Part shown: positions 7,966-15,077 of the stretch, in pieces
Layout of the letters: each line of letters opens with the position of its first letter
Numbering within the stretch: position 1 is the stretch's first letter
Source of the DNA: Nitrospira sp. UBA5698
GTDB taxonomy: Bacteria; Nitrospirota; Nitrospiria; Nitrospirales; Nitrospiraceae
Direction of reading: 5' to 3'
Assembly (NCBI GenBank): GCA_002420115.1
Contig: DIHK01000015.1
Coordinates: forward strand, 1-27,699
DNA length: 27,699 nt
Made by a program: the position numbers and the translations under genes
Notes under the pieces: generated by a model
Seen by the model: the letters and a program-made list of their open reading frames with translations, nothing else
What the model was told of the DNA's origin: nothing
The model's database searches: none

Positions 7966-8038
7966 CGTCACTCGTCGTACGTGAAGCGTGAATCGCCACA
8001 ATCTGGAACGAGATACGCTTCACGTACGACGCTTCACG
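7966..8038. repeat. Repeat element with a 17-bp perfect inverted repeat upstream of pirin
   Basis: The arms 7973-7989 (ending GTACGTGAAGCGT) and 8015-8031 (starting ACGCTTCACGTAC) are exactly complementary over 17 bp, with a 25-nt loop. ACGCTTCACG is repeated directly at 8015-8024 and 8029-8038. The 17-nt word at 8007-8023 matches 6974-6990, and 7966-7975 matches 6996-7005 in reverse complement. No T-run follows either arm, so it is not a standard terminator. It looks like a REP- or MITE-like intergenic element, possibly forming a hairpin in the NmrA-pirin transcript. Confidence 0.8.
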
Positions 8039-8088
8039 AAATACACAGTCCAGACAATCTCGTCACGCGTGATCATGAATGCCCATGG

Positions 8089-8946
8089 CTACACCATCCC
8101 CCGCAGTGCTTCAGACAACGTGACGGTGCCCCGCATCAGCTTATTTGGAAATTCATACCCAATCTCGCCCTTCGAGAAGGCCGTGTACATTTCTTCAAAT
8201 AATTTCGCCGCCTCATCAGAAAACCCAAACGACTTGAACGTCGGCACCACAGCGGTCAGAGGTGCCTGTTGCGCCGTGACCGGCTTGCCCAACAGCTGAC
8301 CCAGCACGACGGCCACATCAGTGGGGCTATATTCTTCTGGACCAGCCAGCTCCACAACTTGTTTCCCTCGTCCACCGGCGATGAGTTGCTCCGCTGCAAT
8401 TCGACCGATATCTTTTGTCGAAATCATCGGAATCTTGGCTTGAGGAGCAATGAACGTCGGTAAGCCCCCCTGGGCCTTTGCCGCTCCGATGACCGGCGCC
8501 CAATTCTCCATAAAGTAGGGAGGGCGCAGAATGGTGAGATGCTTCGTGACGCCTTCGAGTTTTCCTTCACCGTAATGCACCGCCCTGATGGGGCCTGTCC
8601 CACTCGCCAACTGCCCACCAACGGAAGAGAGATACACGACATGGCCAACCTCACTTTTCTTGACCGCCTCGGCTGCTCGATCCATGCGGAATTGTTGATC
8701 CGACAACCAGGCCGCCGCCCCATAGTTCGGAGGCACCATAAGATAGACGCCCGTCGCACCAGCAAAGGCCTGTGCAAGAGCCGAGACATCGTCCAGCGAT
8801 GCCACAGCAACATCAGCACCTTTGGTCTTCCACGCGACGCCCTTGTCAGCCGAGCGGACGACAATCCACACTGCCTGCTTCTTATTGAGCAATGTTTCCA
8901 CCACCGCGGATCCCGTATTGCCTGTTGCCCCTACGACCACAAACAT
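8089..8946 (-). CDS. NmrA-like NAD(P)-binding Rossmann protein (atypical SDR)
   Basis: A 285-residue protein with the N-terminal dinucleotide loop GATGNTG (residues 6-12), followed by VVETLLNKKQAVWIVVRS, typical for NmrA/HSCARG and QOR2-like atypical short-chain reductases. Further marks are VVYLSSVGGQ (strand with Ser-Ser), LRPPYFMENW and ISTKDIGRIAAEQL. Relatives are NAD(P)H-dependent quinone or electrophile reductases, or redox-sensing regulators without catalysis. The ATG at 8946 has GGGAGG 6 nt upstream; the frame extends to 8988 but without ribosome-site support. It is first in the minus-strand series NmrA, pirin, FrnE-like, VOC, SnoaL, separated from pirin by a repeat-bearing 195-bp gap. 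Confidence 0.92.
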   Translation of the reverse strand: MFVVVGATGNTGSAVVETLLNKKQAVWIVVRSADKGVAWKTKGADVAVASLDDVSALAQAFAGATGVYLMVPPNYGAAAWLSDQQFRMDRAAEAVKKSEVGHVVYLSSVGGQLASGTGPIRAVHYGEGKLEGVTKHLTILRPPYFMENWAPVIGAAKAQGGLPTFIAPQAKIPMISTKDIGRIAAEQLIAGGRGKQVVELAGPEEYSPTDVAVVLGQLLGKPVTAQQAPLTAVVPTFKSFGFSDEAAKLFEEMYTAFSKGEIGYEFPNKLMRGTVTLSEALRGMV

Positions 8947-9251
8947 GATGCCCCTCCCTTGTTTCCTGAACCTCACAATGACCAACATTTAGAGCTGCAT
9001 GATGGTACCGGTGTCAGAGCTTGTAAACCACTTCACGTCACTATCACCTCTCTACCCATTCGCAACTTGCATTCCAGCTGGCTCACTCCAGCACGACACT
9101 CTCTATCTTGTTGGAATGTGTAGAGATTCGTGGGCTTGATGTCACCGGGAAGGAGACGAGTCCTCTCTGTCTGGTGTCGGCCGAACGGCACGGTGCCGAA
9201 TGGTCGGCGCTGATATCTCGATCCTCTGCTACGCTTGACGAGGAGGAAGTC
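8947..9251. other. Divergent intergenic region, 305 bp
   Basis: The region separates the NmrA-like gene (leftward) from the exported OB-like gene (rightward) and must hold promoters for both. I see ribosome sites at both ends (GGGAGG at about 8953; GAGGAGGAAG just before 9252) but no convincing -35/-10 pair. A short imperfect palindrome, CGGCACGGTGCCG, is at about 9187-9199. No small coding sequence or RNA gene is apparent. Confidence 0.5.
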
Positions 9252-9740
9252 ATGACAGTAATTCGTATGCTGACCTGTCTATCAATCCTTGCGACGATGC
9301 CATGGATGTCTTTCCTATACCCTGCAAAGGCATCAGACGATCTCCCCCGATCATCTCGTGTTGGACCATTGGGAACTCCCCGCTTCTCATACGAACAGGT
9401 TTCCATCAGCACGCTGCTAGCATACCCGGATCGCTACCAGATGAGAGATGTCAGGCTCACCGGTACCATCACGGCGATGCAGACGGAAATCGTGACGAAT
9501 CGGATGATCTGTGGAGCGGCTCACGAACGAACAGTGCTGACCGTTGAAGACAACAGCGGGCAGATTGAGGTAATCGATCAAGGAGCCTGTGGGAAAAATT
9601 TGAGCGCCCTGAAAGCGCCGATGGTCAAGGTCGGAGAACAGATTGATCTGCTCGTGCAGATTATGGTGACGAAGAATCCGGAGTCCCGAGAAGCAGTAGT
9701 GGAACCGACGGTGCGGTATCTGGACCGCACCAGGTACTAG
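9252..9740 (+). CDS. Exported protein with OB-fold-like domain, function unknown
   Basis: A 162-residue protein. The first 27 residues (MTVIRMLTCLSILATMPWMS through YPAKA) form a Sec signal peptide with likely cleavage after AKA. The mature part, from ISTLLAYPDRYQMRDVRLTGTI onward, with LTVEDNSGQIEVID and a hydrophobic end strand, resembles the OB-fold-like periplasmic proteins often annotated as hypothetical or cytochrome c-maturation-like. Two cysteines (ICGAAHE and GACGKN) could form a disulfide. I place the start at ATG 9252, directly after GAGGAGGAAG; the frame is open back to 9108 but without supporting sequence. The 3' neighbour is convergent, so it is monocistronic. Confidence 0.75.
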   Translation: MTVIRMLTCLSILATMPWMSFLYPAKASDDLPRSSRVGPLGTPRFSYEQVSISTLLAYPDRYQMRDVRLTGTITAMQTEIVTNRMICGAAHERTVLTVEDNSGQIEVIDQGACGKNLSALKAPMVKVGEQIDLLVQIMVTKNPESREAVVEPTVRYLDRTRY

Positions 9741-9909
9741 TAGAAATCTGTGGCTGCCCTTGATCAGCTTGGAAACTTATTCGAGGCGAATACAACAGCC
9801 ATAGAGGGAGTTGAGCGTTCCGCAACTTGCCTTAGAAAATCCATACTGCCGTTTCTCCGCGTCTGCGAGGACTCCTACCTCGTGCGTCGTTCCGAGCTAG
9901 GAGACAGGT

Positions 9910-11247
9910 TTACTTCGGACGATCCTGTGCACAACGGAACCCGAACTTCGTGTTCCGTTCCGTCGGCGTTCCTCCGGCCCGAACCGCCGGTCGACTCGTG
10001 TACAACACGCCATTCCAGCCTCCTCCACGGGTCGTCCGGTATTCTCCACTCGACGGGCCGGTTGGGTTCCGTTCCGGACTCTTGCGGTAGTACAGACCGT
10101 CATACCAGTCCGCCGTCCATTCGGCTACATTGCCCGTCATATCGAACAGGCCAAACGGATTGGCCTCATACGACCCCACTGGCGCGGTGGTGACAGCGCC
10201 ATCGTTGTACTCAGCCATGATGACCGGTAGAAGGGTCCGGGCGCTTTCGTCTGCGACGTTGGCGACTTGGCGTGTCCCGGGCGAAAAATTCCCCCACCAA
10301 TAGGTCGTCTGCGTGCCAGCCCGGGTGGCATATTCAAACTCGGCCTCCGTCGGCAACCGCTTGCTCGCCCATCGGCAATAGGCCTGCGCGTCATGCCACG
10401 ACACGTTGACGACAGGATGTTCGGCTCGGCCGCTCGCAAATACCTCCGGCCCCGCTTCTGGTTGCCGCCAGGTGGCCCCTTTAGTCTGTTGCCACCCTTG
10501 TTGGCCATTGATCCAGACAAAGGCCGTGCCTACCTTCTCAGCCGTGGTCTGATGGTTGGTGGCCTGCACAAACTGTTCGAACTGCCGGTTCGTGACTTCG
10601 TAAGGATCCAGAGCGAACGGATCGAGCGTTATTCGATGAAGGGGCTGCGCAGACAAGACCAAGCCTTTGCAGGACGTGGCCTCCTTCTTAAATTCTGTTT
10701 TGCAGTCCTGGATGGCCCGGTCTGTCTCGTCGGCACTGATTCCCATCCAGAAAGTGCCGCCCGGCACCAGCACCATGGCAGACTTGTCTGGATCGAGGCG
10801 TGCTTGCTGGCGCGGTGGAGGCTGCTTCGAGGGCGGAACGTGCGCCTCGTTGTTCGGCGTCGCTGGCGCCGTGGCCCCTACACCAGAACCCGCTTCGTGG
10901 CCACCGGAACGCGTCTCATCCGCCGTAACAACTGCTTTACTCTGCTCCTCCACCTGAATCCGGTTCCGTAACTCCATCAGAGCCATGAAGAGCTTCAGGT
11001 CCACCAAGAGAGAGCCCGCCAGAATCACGGCATAGAAGATGATCAGGCGACGGCGGATTCGTGCAACTGCAGCGGGATCATCCGCGCTGAGTGCGTCCGT
11101 ACCCCCGGCCTCCTTGGTAATTAACAGCCGTTTGGCCTCTCGTTCCGAGTGGAACAGCATGTACGCGCAGAACACCGCAGTGAGGAACATGAACGCCATC
11201 CACGCTTCAATCTGCCACATGAGATCTTCAGGAGACTCTAATGCCAT
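9910..11247 (-). CDS. Membrane-anchored SUMF1/FGE-sulfatase-domain protein lacking FGE catalytic cysteines
   Basis: A 445-residue protein with two N-terminal membrane segments (about 13-33 and 68-90) separated by a charged loop. A Pro/Ala/Thr-rich linker (about 100-155) follows, then a full SUMF1 domain (about 158-441). The domain begins MVLVPGGTFWMG and carries ALDPYEVTNRQFEQFV, PVVNVSWHDAQAYCRWA, RLPTEAEFEYATRAG, FGLFDMTGNVAEWTADWY and the end FGFRCAQD. True formylglycine-generating enzymes have two reactive cysteines in the segment before the final GFRC; here that segment reads LYTSRPAVRAG and neither cysteine is present. It is therefore unlikely to generate formylglycine and may be a binding or structural SUMF1 variant. 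The ATG at 11247 has only a weak GGCGGC upstream. It is convergent with the OB-like gene. Confidence 0.88.
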   Translation of the reverse strand: MALESPEDLMWQIEAWMAFMFLTAVFCAYMLFHSEREAKRLLITKEAGGTDALSADDPAAVARIRRRLIIFYAVILAGSLLVDLKLFMALMELRNRIQVEEQSKAVVTADETRSGGHEAGSGVGATAPATPNNEAHVPPSKQPPPRQQARLDPDKSAMVLVPGGTFWMGISADETDRAIQDCKTEFKKEATSCKGLVLSAQPLHRITLDPFALDPYEVTNRQFEQFVQATNHQTTAEKVGTAFVWINGQQGWQQTKGATWRQPEAGPEVFASGRAEHPVVNVSWHDAQAYCRWASKRLPTEAEFEYATRAGTQTTYWWGNFSPGTRQVANVADESARTLLPVIMAEYNDGAVTTAPVGSYEANPFGLFDMTGNVAEWTADWYDGLYYRKSPERNPTGPSSGEYRTTRGGGWNGVLYTSRPAVRAGGTPTERNTKFGFRCAQDRPK

Positions 11248-11454
11248 GTGCGTGCCGCCGCCTTATGCTGGGAACAAATCCATGGCCACTTGAGACTGGC
11301 CTATTGAGAGTTCTGTCCTATGGGGACTGTAGGGTTGAGTCTCAATACGGACAAGTAAATCTGAAGAACTGAGCACGATTGTTCTGAAGAACCACCGTAT
11401 CGATTAGTGAAAGAAGAATGGGATCGGTGCAAAGATGACAATGCACACGAAGCA
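11248..11454. other. Non-coding stretch upstream of the SUMF1-domain gene
   Basis: No believable gene is present. A small symmetric word, TTGAG-T-CTCAA (11335-11345), lies about 90 bp upstream of the SUMF1-domain start and could be an operator, but is short. No clear promoter was found. Confidence 0.4.
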
Positions 11455-11635
11455 CGCCGGCCATCCGAGTGAGTTGCTGCCGCGACCCAGGGTGACACCG
11501 GAGAGAGGAACGGTGTCAGGAGCCTATGACCGTTAGGGGCAATGCCCGTGCATTGGTGCTTCGGTTGGTCCCGTGCCGCAGTCTAGTTTGTTCAGCGTGC
11601 TGCTGACTCCTGTTGGCCGACCTACCAACCACACC
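11455..11635 (-). pseudogene. Decayed third copy of the glycine-zipper lipoprotein gene
   Basis: On the minus strand, 11543-11620 can be read as QHAEQTRLRHGTNRSTNA, closely matching QRAEQSGLQHGTNQSTNA of the intact lipoprotein at 12575-13009, with the nucleotide match continuing through the preceding GTAGGTCGGCCAACAGGAG. Small deletions break the frame, and a stop follows soon after STNA. Weaker resemblance to the glycine-rich part (TCACCCTGGG versus TCACCTTGGG) continues to about 11455. No start codon or signal sequence is retained. This is a remnant, separated from the intact copy by the toxin-antitoxin pair. The core match is clear; the outer limits are approximate. Confidence 0.65.
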
Positions 11636-11678
11636 AGAGTGGCTTCTGGCTCAAGCCACACTGCCATGAGGTACTGCT

Positions 11679-12068
11679 CTATGCGGTTTCCGAGATCACC
11701 TGACACATGGGACCATACGGCTTTAACCCAGAATCTGCCGTAAGTAACCGCAGATGTTCGACCTGGGCTTGCGCTAACAAAATGCGGTCGAAGGGGTCAC
11801 GGTGATGAAGTGGCAACCGCTCCAGAGCTAGCGTGTGAGATACGGAAACAGGCAATTCCTGGAAACCACTCTCGGCAATCTTGGCGGCAAGGTCAGCGGG
11901 ATCTGCAATGAGCTTCTTTAATTGAATCTTAATAACCATCTCCCAGAGTGACGCGGCACTGACATAGACGACCGGCGTGGTTTCAATCTGGCGATAGATG
12001 TCTTTCGAGAGTCGTGGGGACTGCACCACAAACCACAAGTAGATGTGAGTATCCAACAGGAGATTCAC
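11679..12068 (-). CDS. vapC: VapC-type PIN-domain ribonuclease toxin
   Basis: A 129-residue PIN domain with the four acidic residues that hold catalytic Mg2+: D6 in LLLDTHIYLW, E43 in SLWEMVIK, D94 in DPFDRILLAQA and D112 in LTADSGL. This is the Sll0205-like branch of VapC toxins. Family members cleave RNA (tRNA or rRNA) when free of antitoxin. All key residues are present, so it should be active. Its start overlaps the antitoxin stop by 4 bp (ATGA), the usual coupled arrangement with antitoxin first. The pair sits between an intact and a decayed lipoprotein copy, consistent with a mobile or recombination-prone spot. Confidence 0.93.
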   Translation of the reverse strand: MNLLLDTHIYLWFVVQSPRLSKDIYRQIETTPVVYVSAASLWEMVIKIQLKKLIADPADLAAKIAESGFQELPVSVSHTLALERLPLHHRDPFDRILLAQAQVEHLRLLTADSGLKPYGPMCQVISETA

Positions 12069-12316
12069 GCCCCACGCTCGAACGCAGCCAGCGTATCTGG
12101 TGGTAAAGGTGCATCAAAATCCTCCTGAATCGTGACACACCCTTTTAGGAGACCTGGACGACGGACAGGAATAGGCACGTCGAGCGGTCCAAGCTGCGCC
12201 ACAGGCGTCCCATCCTTGCAAATCGTAATCCGCTGACCTTTCGCCACGGCCGCCAGTAGTTTGGAGAAATGTGTCTTCGCCTCATGAATATTGACGGTCT
12301 TCGTCGTGGCTTTCAT
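12065..12316 (-). CDS. Phd/YefM-type antitoxin of the VapC pair
   Basis: An 83-residue protein. The N-terminal half, KTVNIHEAKTHFSKLLAAV followed by GQRITICKDGTPVAQLGPL, is the Phd/YefM DNA-binding dimer fold; the C-terminal half (from about 55, PGLLKGCVTIQEDFDAPLPP) is the toxin-binding tail typical of antitoxins paired with PIN toxins. It should neutralise the ribonuclease and, with it, repress the operon. The ATG at 12316 has GGAGAAG upstream. A palindrome overlapping the -10 element lies 14 bp upstream, which fits autoregulation. Confidence 0.93.
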   Translation of the reverse strand: MKATTKTVNIHEAKTHFSKLLAAVAKGQRITICKDGTPVAQLGPLDVPIPVRRPGLLKGCVTIQEDFDAPLPPDTLAAFERGA

Positions 12317-12330
12317 AGCTTCTCCATGCG

Positions 12331-12369
12331 GACTAACATTAGTCTACTTCCAACTCCTGTATCAGTCAA
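12331..12369 (-). promoter_or_regulatory. Promoter and autoregulatory operator of the toxin-antitoxin operon
   Basis: On the minus strand TTGACT (12364-12369) and TAGACT (12341-12346) form a -35/-10 pair with a 17-bp spacer. The palindrome GACTAA-CA-TTAGTC (12331-12344, perfect 6-bp arms) overlaps the -10 element and ends 14 bp before the antitoxin start codon. A repressor bound there would block polymerase, which is how Phd/YefM-family antitoxins regulate themselves. A second GTTGACT lies 18 bp further upstream. Confidence 0.6.
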
Positions 12370-12574
12370 CTCACCGCTACAAGTCAACCCACTTAAGAAG
12401 TGTCTGTTCCCTCCCACTGGTAGAGACCTCTCGCCAGACCAATATGGCAGAACCTACCCGCTAGGCCCGAGACATGCCATACTCATCAGAGCCCCACTAA
12501 GATATAGGAAGCTGCTTGGCAGGAATATGAGTGCGGATGCTGTAATGAGGTGAGGATCTCAACGGTTTGTGTGC

Positions 12575-13009
12575 CTACTCCCAGCCGCTGACTTCGTACC
12601 CTTTGTCCTTCAAACACTTCGTCACAGCCTCAGCATAGGGCGGATCCGGTTCCAGCGGTTTGAATGTTCCGCCGAGGAGTCCAACGATGAAGCCTAACCC
12701 GCTACCAGCGGCGGCTCCGATCGCTATTCCGGGCAAGCCTCCGACTACGCCAGCCGATGCGCCAACCGCTCCCCCCAAGGTGAGTCCAAGTACCGCCCCT
12801 GTTGCAGCATTGGTACTTTGGTTAGTCCCATGCTGCAGTCCGGACTGTTCAGCTCGCTGCCGACAGGAGGCAATCTCCTGCTGAGCCACCTGCCTGCCGT
12901 ACATATGGAGTTGCTTATTGGATCGTAAGGTCGGCTGCGGTCCGGTGCAGGCCGAAACTGCGAGGAGCAGCAGCATGGCAATCAGCCGCTGTGGTGAACG
13001 ATTGGCCAC
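12575..13009 (-). CDS. Glycine-zipper lipoprotein, paralogue A (144 aa)
   Basis: The protein has a lipoprotein signal: hydrophobic LIAMLLLLAVSAC with lipobox VSAC and lipidated Cys21. A helical region with REQ-rich sequence (QEIASCRQRAEQSGLQHG) follows, then a long glycine zipper (about residues 70-115, GAVLGLTLGGAVGASAGVVGG and similar) as in outer-membrane-associated lipoproteins, and a conserved tail CLKDKGYEVSGWE. Likely anchored to the inner leaflet of the outer membrane with a membrane-embedded glycine-rich hairpin; function unknown. The start is GTG at 13009, backed by GGAGG 7-8 nt upstream. It has exactly the same length as the gene at 13379-13813, with the same cysteine positions and tail, so the two arose by duplication. 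Confidence 0.85.
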   Translation of the reverse strand: MANRSPQRLIAMLLLLAVSACTGPQPTLRSNKQLHMYGRQVAQQEIASCRQRAEQSGLQHGTNQSTNAATGAVLGLTLGGAVGASAGVVGGLPGIAIGAAAGSGLGFIVGLLGGTFKPLEPDPPYAEAVTKCLKDKGYEVSGWE

Positions 13010-13378
13010 GACAGTCCCTCCGAAGGGTCAGCTTCCCTTTCATCACTTCTCATCCTTCCGAGGAAATGTCGAGATTATTTCAATTGTACACAGTTCTCTC
13101 ATCATCCCATCCCTGCAGACCAGATACGTGGACACTCAACTGCGTGCATTGTCCGAACACTTCTTTTACCACTCATTCTTGGCTGGACATTGAGGTTGTT
13201 TCCATTGCGCGCATTCATTCCTCTCCTTACTCTTTCACCCCATCCCTATGGCCACTTACGGGAGGAGTTCCTCCTGCGCGCATGCATCGAGCACCGCCCT
13301 TAGTCTCAATTCCAATGACATCTCGTGTGCGCGATGCGCGAGCCCATGAACTTCTCCTGTAGGTGGCCTCTCCCCCCC
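13010..13378. other. Intergenic region between the two lipoprotein paralogues
   Basis: No gene is supported in these 369 bp. On the minus strand a -10-like TACAAT lies at about 13083-13088, some 75 bp before the GTG start of paralogue A, but no matching -35 is seen. A perfect GGAGGA-GT-TCCTCC hairpin at 13261-13274 has no T-run and is probably too small to be a terminator. Confidence 0.4.
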
Positions 13379-13813
13379 TCACTGCCATCCGGTCACGTCA
13401 TACCCCTTCTCTTGCAAGCAGCGATTGACGAAGCCGGTGTACGCCTGGCTGGGCTGTGAAGGACCGGCAAAAGCATGAAAGAGGCCGGTTAAGAGCCCCC
13501 AAACCGCTCCGCTGGCTGCCCCGACCATTGAGCCGAGACCGGCCGACGCACCTGAAATCACCGCGCCTAAGGCTCCACTCGCCGCGCCCGCGCCGGCACC
13601 AACGGCCGTATTCGTCGCCACACGCCCTGCCTTGCCACTGCCTTCCTCCGCTCCGGCGGATTCCGCCAACTGTTTGCAGGTCTCGATGTCCTGTTCTGCC
13701 ACCTCTTTTCCCACTGATTCCAAATGCGCGTTTGGATACAGCACCGGACGTGCACCGGAACAAGCCGAAAGCGTCAGCGCGACGAAGACAGCACTCAGCG
13801 TCATCCCCTTCAT
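13379..13813 (-). CDS. Glycine-zipper lipoprotein, paralogue B (144 aa)
   Basis: Lipoprotein signal MKGMTLSAVFVALTLSAC with lipobox LSAC, then EVAEQDIETCKQLAESAGAEEG, a glycine/alanine zipper (about 70-115) and the tail CLQEKGYDVTGWQ. It matches paralogue A in layout, length and tail. I use the ATG at 13813 (AAGGAA about 11 nt upstream); the frame stays open to 13888, but this would remove the signal peptide from the N-terminus. The start overlaps the stop of the DUF167 gene by 4 bp (ATGA), so this copy, unlike paralogue A, is translationally coupled to DUF167 and the CbbQ-type ATPase gene. Confidence 0.87.
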   Translation of the reverse strand: MKGMTLSAVFVALTLSACSGARPVLYPNAHLESVGKEVAEQDIETCKQLAESAGAEEGSGKAGRVATNTAVGAGAGAASGALGAVISGASAGLGSMVGAASGAVWGLLTGLFHAFAGPSQPSQAYTGFVNRCLQEKGYDVTGWQ

Positions 13814-14133
13814 TGTTTCACCGTTCCTTTCGAGCCCTGTGGCAGCAAGCGAGCCACCAATACCTCGGCGGTGACTCCCCGGACACACAATCGCTTACGT
13901 CGAGTCTCCGCTCCTCCTTGAATCTGAATCTGTGTTCGAGCAAGGGAACACCGGTCGGCAATAAAGCGGATCAGCTCTTCATTGGCGGCACCCTGAATCG
14001 GGCGAGCGGCGACACGGATCTTGATTGCATCTCCGTGTACTCCGACACATTCCGTTCGTGCCGCGTTGGGCTGAACATGCACGGTCAGGAGCACGCCGCG
14101 CTCACTGTCTCGTAGCGGGCAGGAGGTCCCCAT
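13810..14133 (-). CDS. DUF167 (YggU-family) protein
   Basis: A 107-residue protein with the DUF167 pattern: LLTVHVQPNAARTECVG, IKIRVAARPIQGAANEELIRFIA, and the later strand QIQIQGGAETRRKRLCV. The P-x-x-G-x-A-N-x-x-L core is the family hallmark. YggU-like proteins are widespread, small and uncharacterised. The ATG at 14133 has no clear ribosome site, but it starts 12 bp after the CbbQ-type gene, so it may depend on translation of that gene. Codons before the conserved core are few, so the start could also be slightly downstream. Confidence 0.9.
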   Translation of the reverse strand: MGTSCPLRDSERGVLLTVHVQPNAARTECVGVHGDAIKIRVAARPIQGAANEELIRFIADRCSLARTQIQIQGGAETRRKRLCVRGVTAEVLVARLLPQGSKGTVKQ

Positions 14134-14145
14134 GAGATGACGGAT

Positions 14146-14961
14146 TCAGAAGATGGCTTTGACGAGTTCGAGAATCGCCCGCTGCATATCCGCATCATCG
14201 GTAATCGGACGGGCAATGGCCACATCACACGCTCTCGCTGCTGGAACGCCCTGCTTGATCAAAGTGCCGGCATAGATTAAGAGTCTGGTGCTGACGCCTT
14301 CTTCCAAACCGTGATTTCTGAGATTGCGGACTTTTTGGCCGAGCTTGACCAAATTGGCCGCAATCCTCGGTTCCACTTCCGCTTCACGCTGGATCACTCG
14401 CGATTCGATGTCCGGAGCGGGGTAATCAAATTCGATCGCCATGAACCGCTGCTTCGTGCTTTGCTTCAGGTCTTTGAGCACACTTTGATACCCAGGGTTG
14501 TAGGAGATCACCAGCATAAACTCGTCGGCAGCCTCCACAATCTGCCCCTTCTTCTCGATCGGGAGCACGCGACGATCATCACTGAGAGGATGGATGATGA
14601 CGGTCGTATCCTTCCTGGCTTCGACCACCTCATCGAGATACACGATGGCTCCGTGTTTCACTCCGACCGTCAACGGCCCGTCCATCCAGACCGTCTCCTG
14701 TCCCTTGAGGAGATACCGGCCAACTAAGTCTGAGGCCGTCAGATCTTCATGACAGGCAACCGTGATCAGCGGTCGACCGAGCGTATAGGCCATGTACTGT
14801 ACAAACCGGGTCTTCCCGCAGCCGGTCGGTCCCTTGAGCATCACCGGCAGTTTTCGCTCAGCGGCGATGGTGAACAGCCCAACCTCCCCAGAGACCTCGG
14901 CATAAAACGGCTCCTCTGGGACCCGATACTGCGCTATATCGATTTCGCGTGCTTGTTGCAT
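14146..14961 (-). CDS. MoxR-class AAA+ ATPase of the CbbQ/NirQ/NorQ family
   Basis: A 271-residue AAA+ protein with Walker A GPTGCGKT (44-51), Walker B IVYLDE (106-111), the CbbQ-type segment ACHEDLTASDLVGRYL (69-84), sensor 1 near VISYNPGY, and the CbbQ_C-like end VSTRLLIYAGTLI. Family members form hexamers and work with a VWA-domain partner (CbbO, NorD) to activate or assemble a metalloenzyme such as Rubisco or NO reductase. No VWA gene and no such enzyme is in the window, so its client is unknown. Ribosome-site evidence is modest (GGAG 4 nt and AAGGG 11 nt before the ATG). It heads a short run with DUF167 and lipoprotein B. Confidence 0.92.
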   Translation of the reverse strand: MQQAREIDIAQYRVPEEPFYAEVSGEVGLFTIAAERKLPVMLKGPTGCGKTRFVQYMAYTLGRPLITVACHEDLTASDLVGRYLLKGQETVWMDGPLTVGVKHGAIVYLDEVVEARKDTTVIIHPLSDDRRVLPIEKKGQIVEAADEFMLVISYNPGYQSVLKDLKQSTKQRFMAIEFDYPAPDIESRVIQREAEVEPRIAANLVKLGQKVRNLRNHGLEEGVSTRLLIYAGTLIKQGVPAARACDVAIARPITDDADMQRAILELVKAIF

Positions 14962-15077
14962 GACTCCACTACCCTTGGTACGGATGACGACCTGACATCA
15001 GCCAATTACAGCCGGTCAATGACGCATCACGATAAACGGAACAAAGTGCCAAGATCAAGTGAGGAGAGGTGCGGCCG

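Noticed and set aside
7894..8001. N-terminal extension of the pirin frame
   Set aside because: It runs into the repeat element, and ATG 7893 has a strong ribosome site.
9910..11247. Calling the SUMF1 protein a formylglycine-generating enzyme
   Set aside because: The two active-site cysteines are absent.
11301..11498. Minus-strand 65-codon frame in the gap
   Set aside because: It has a GTG start and no family resemblance; part of it is better explained as the decayed lipoprotein copy.
12918..13362. Plus-strand frames in the lipoprotein gap
   Set aside because: Low-complexity serine- and histidine-rich translations without ribosome site or conserved motif.
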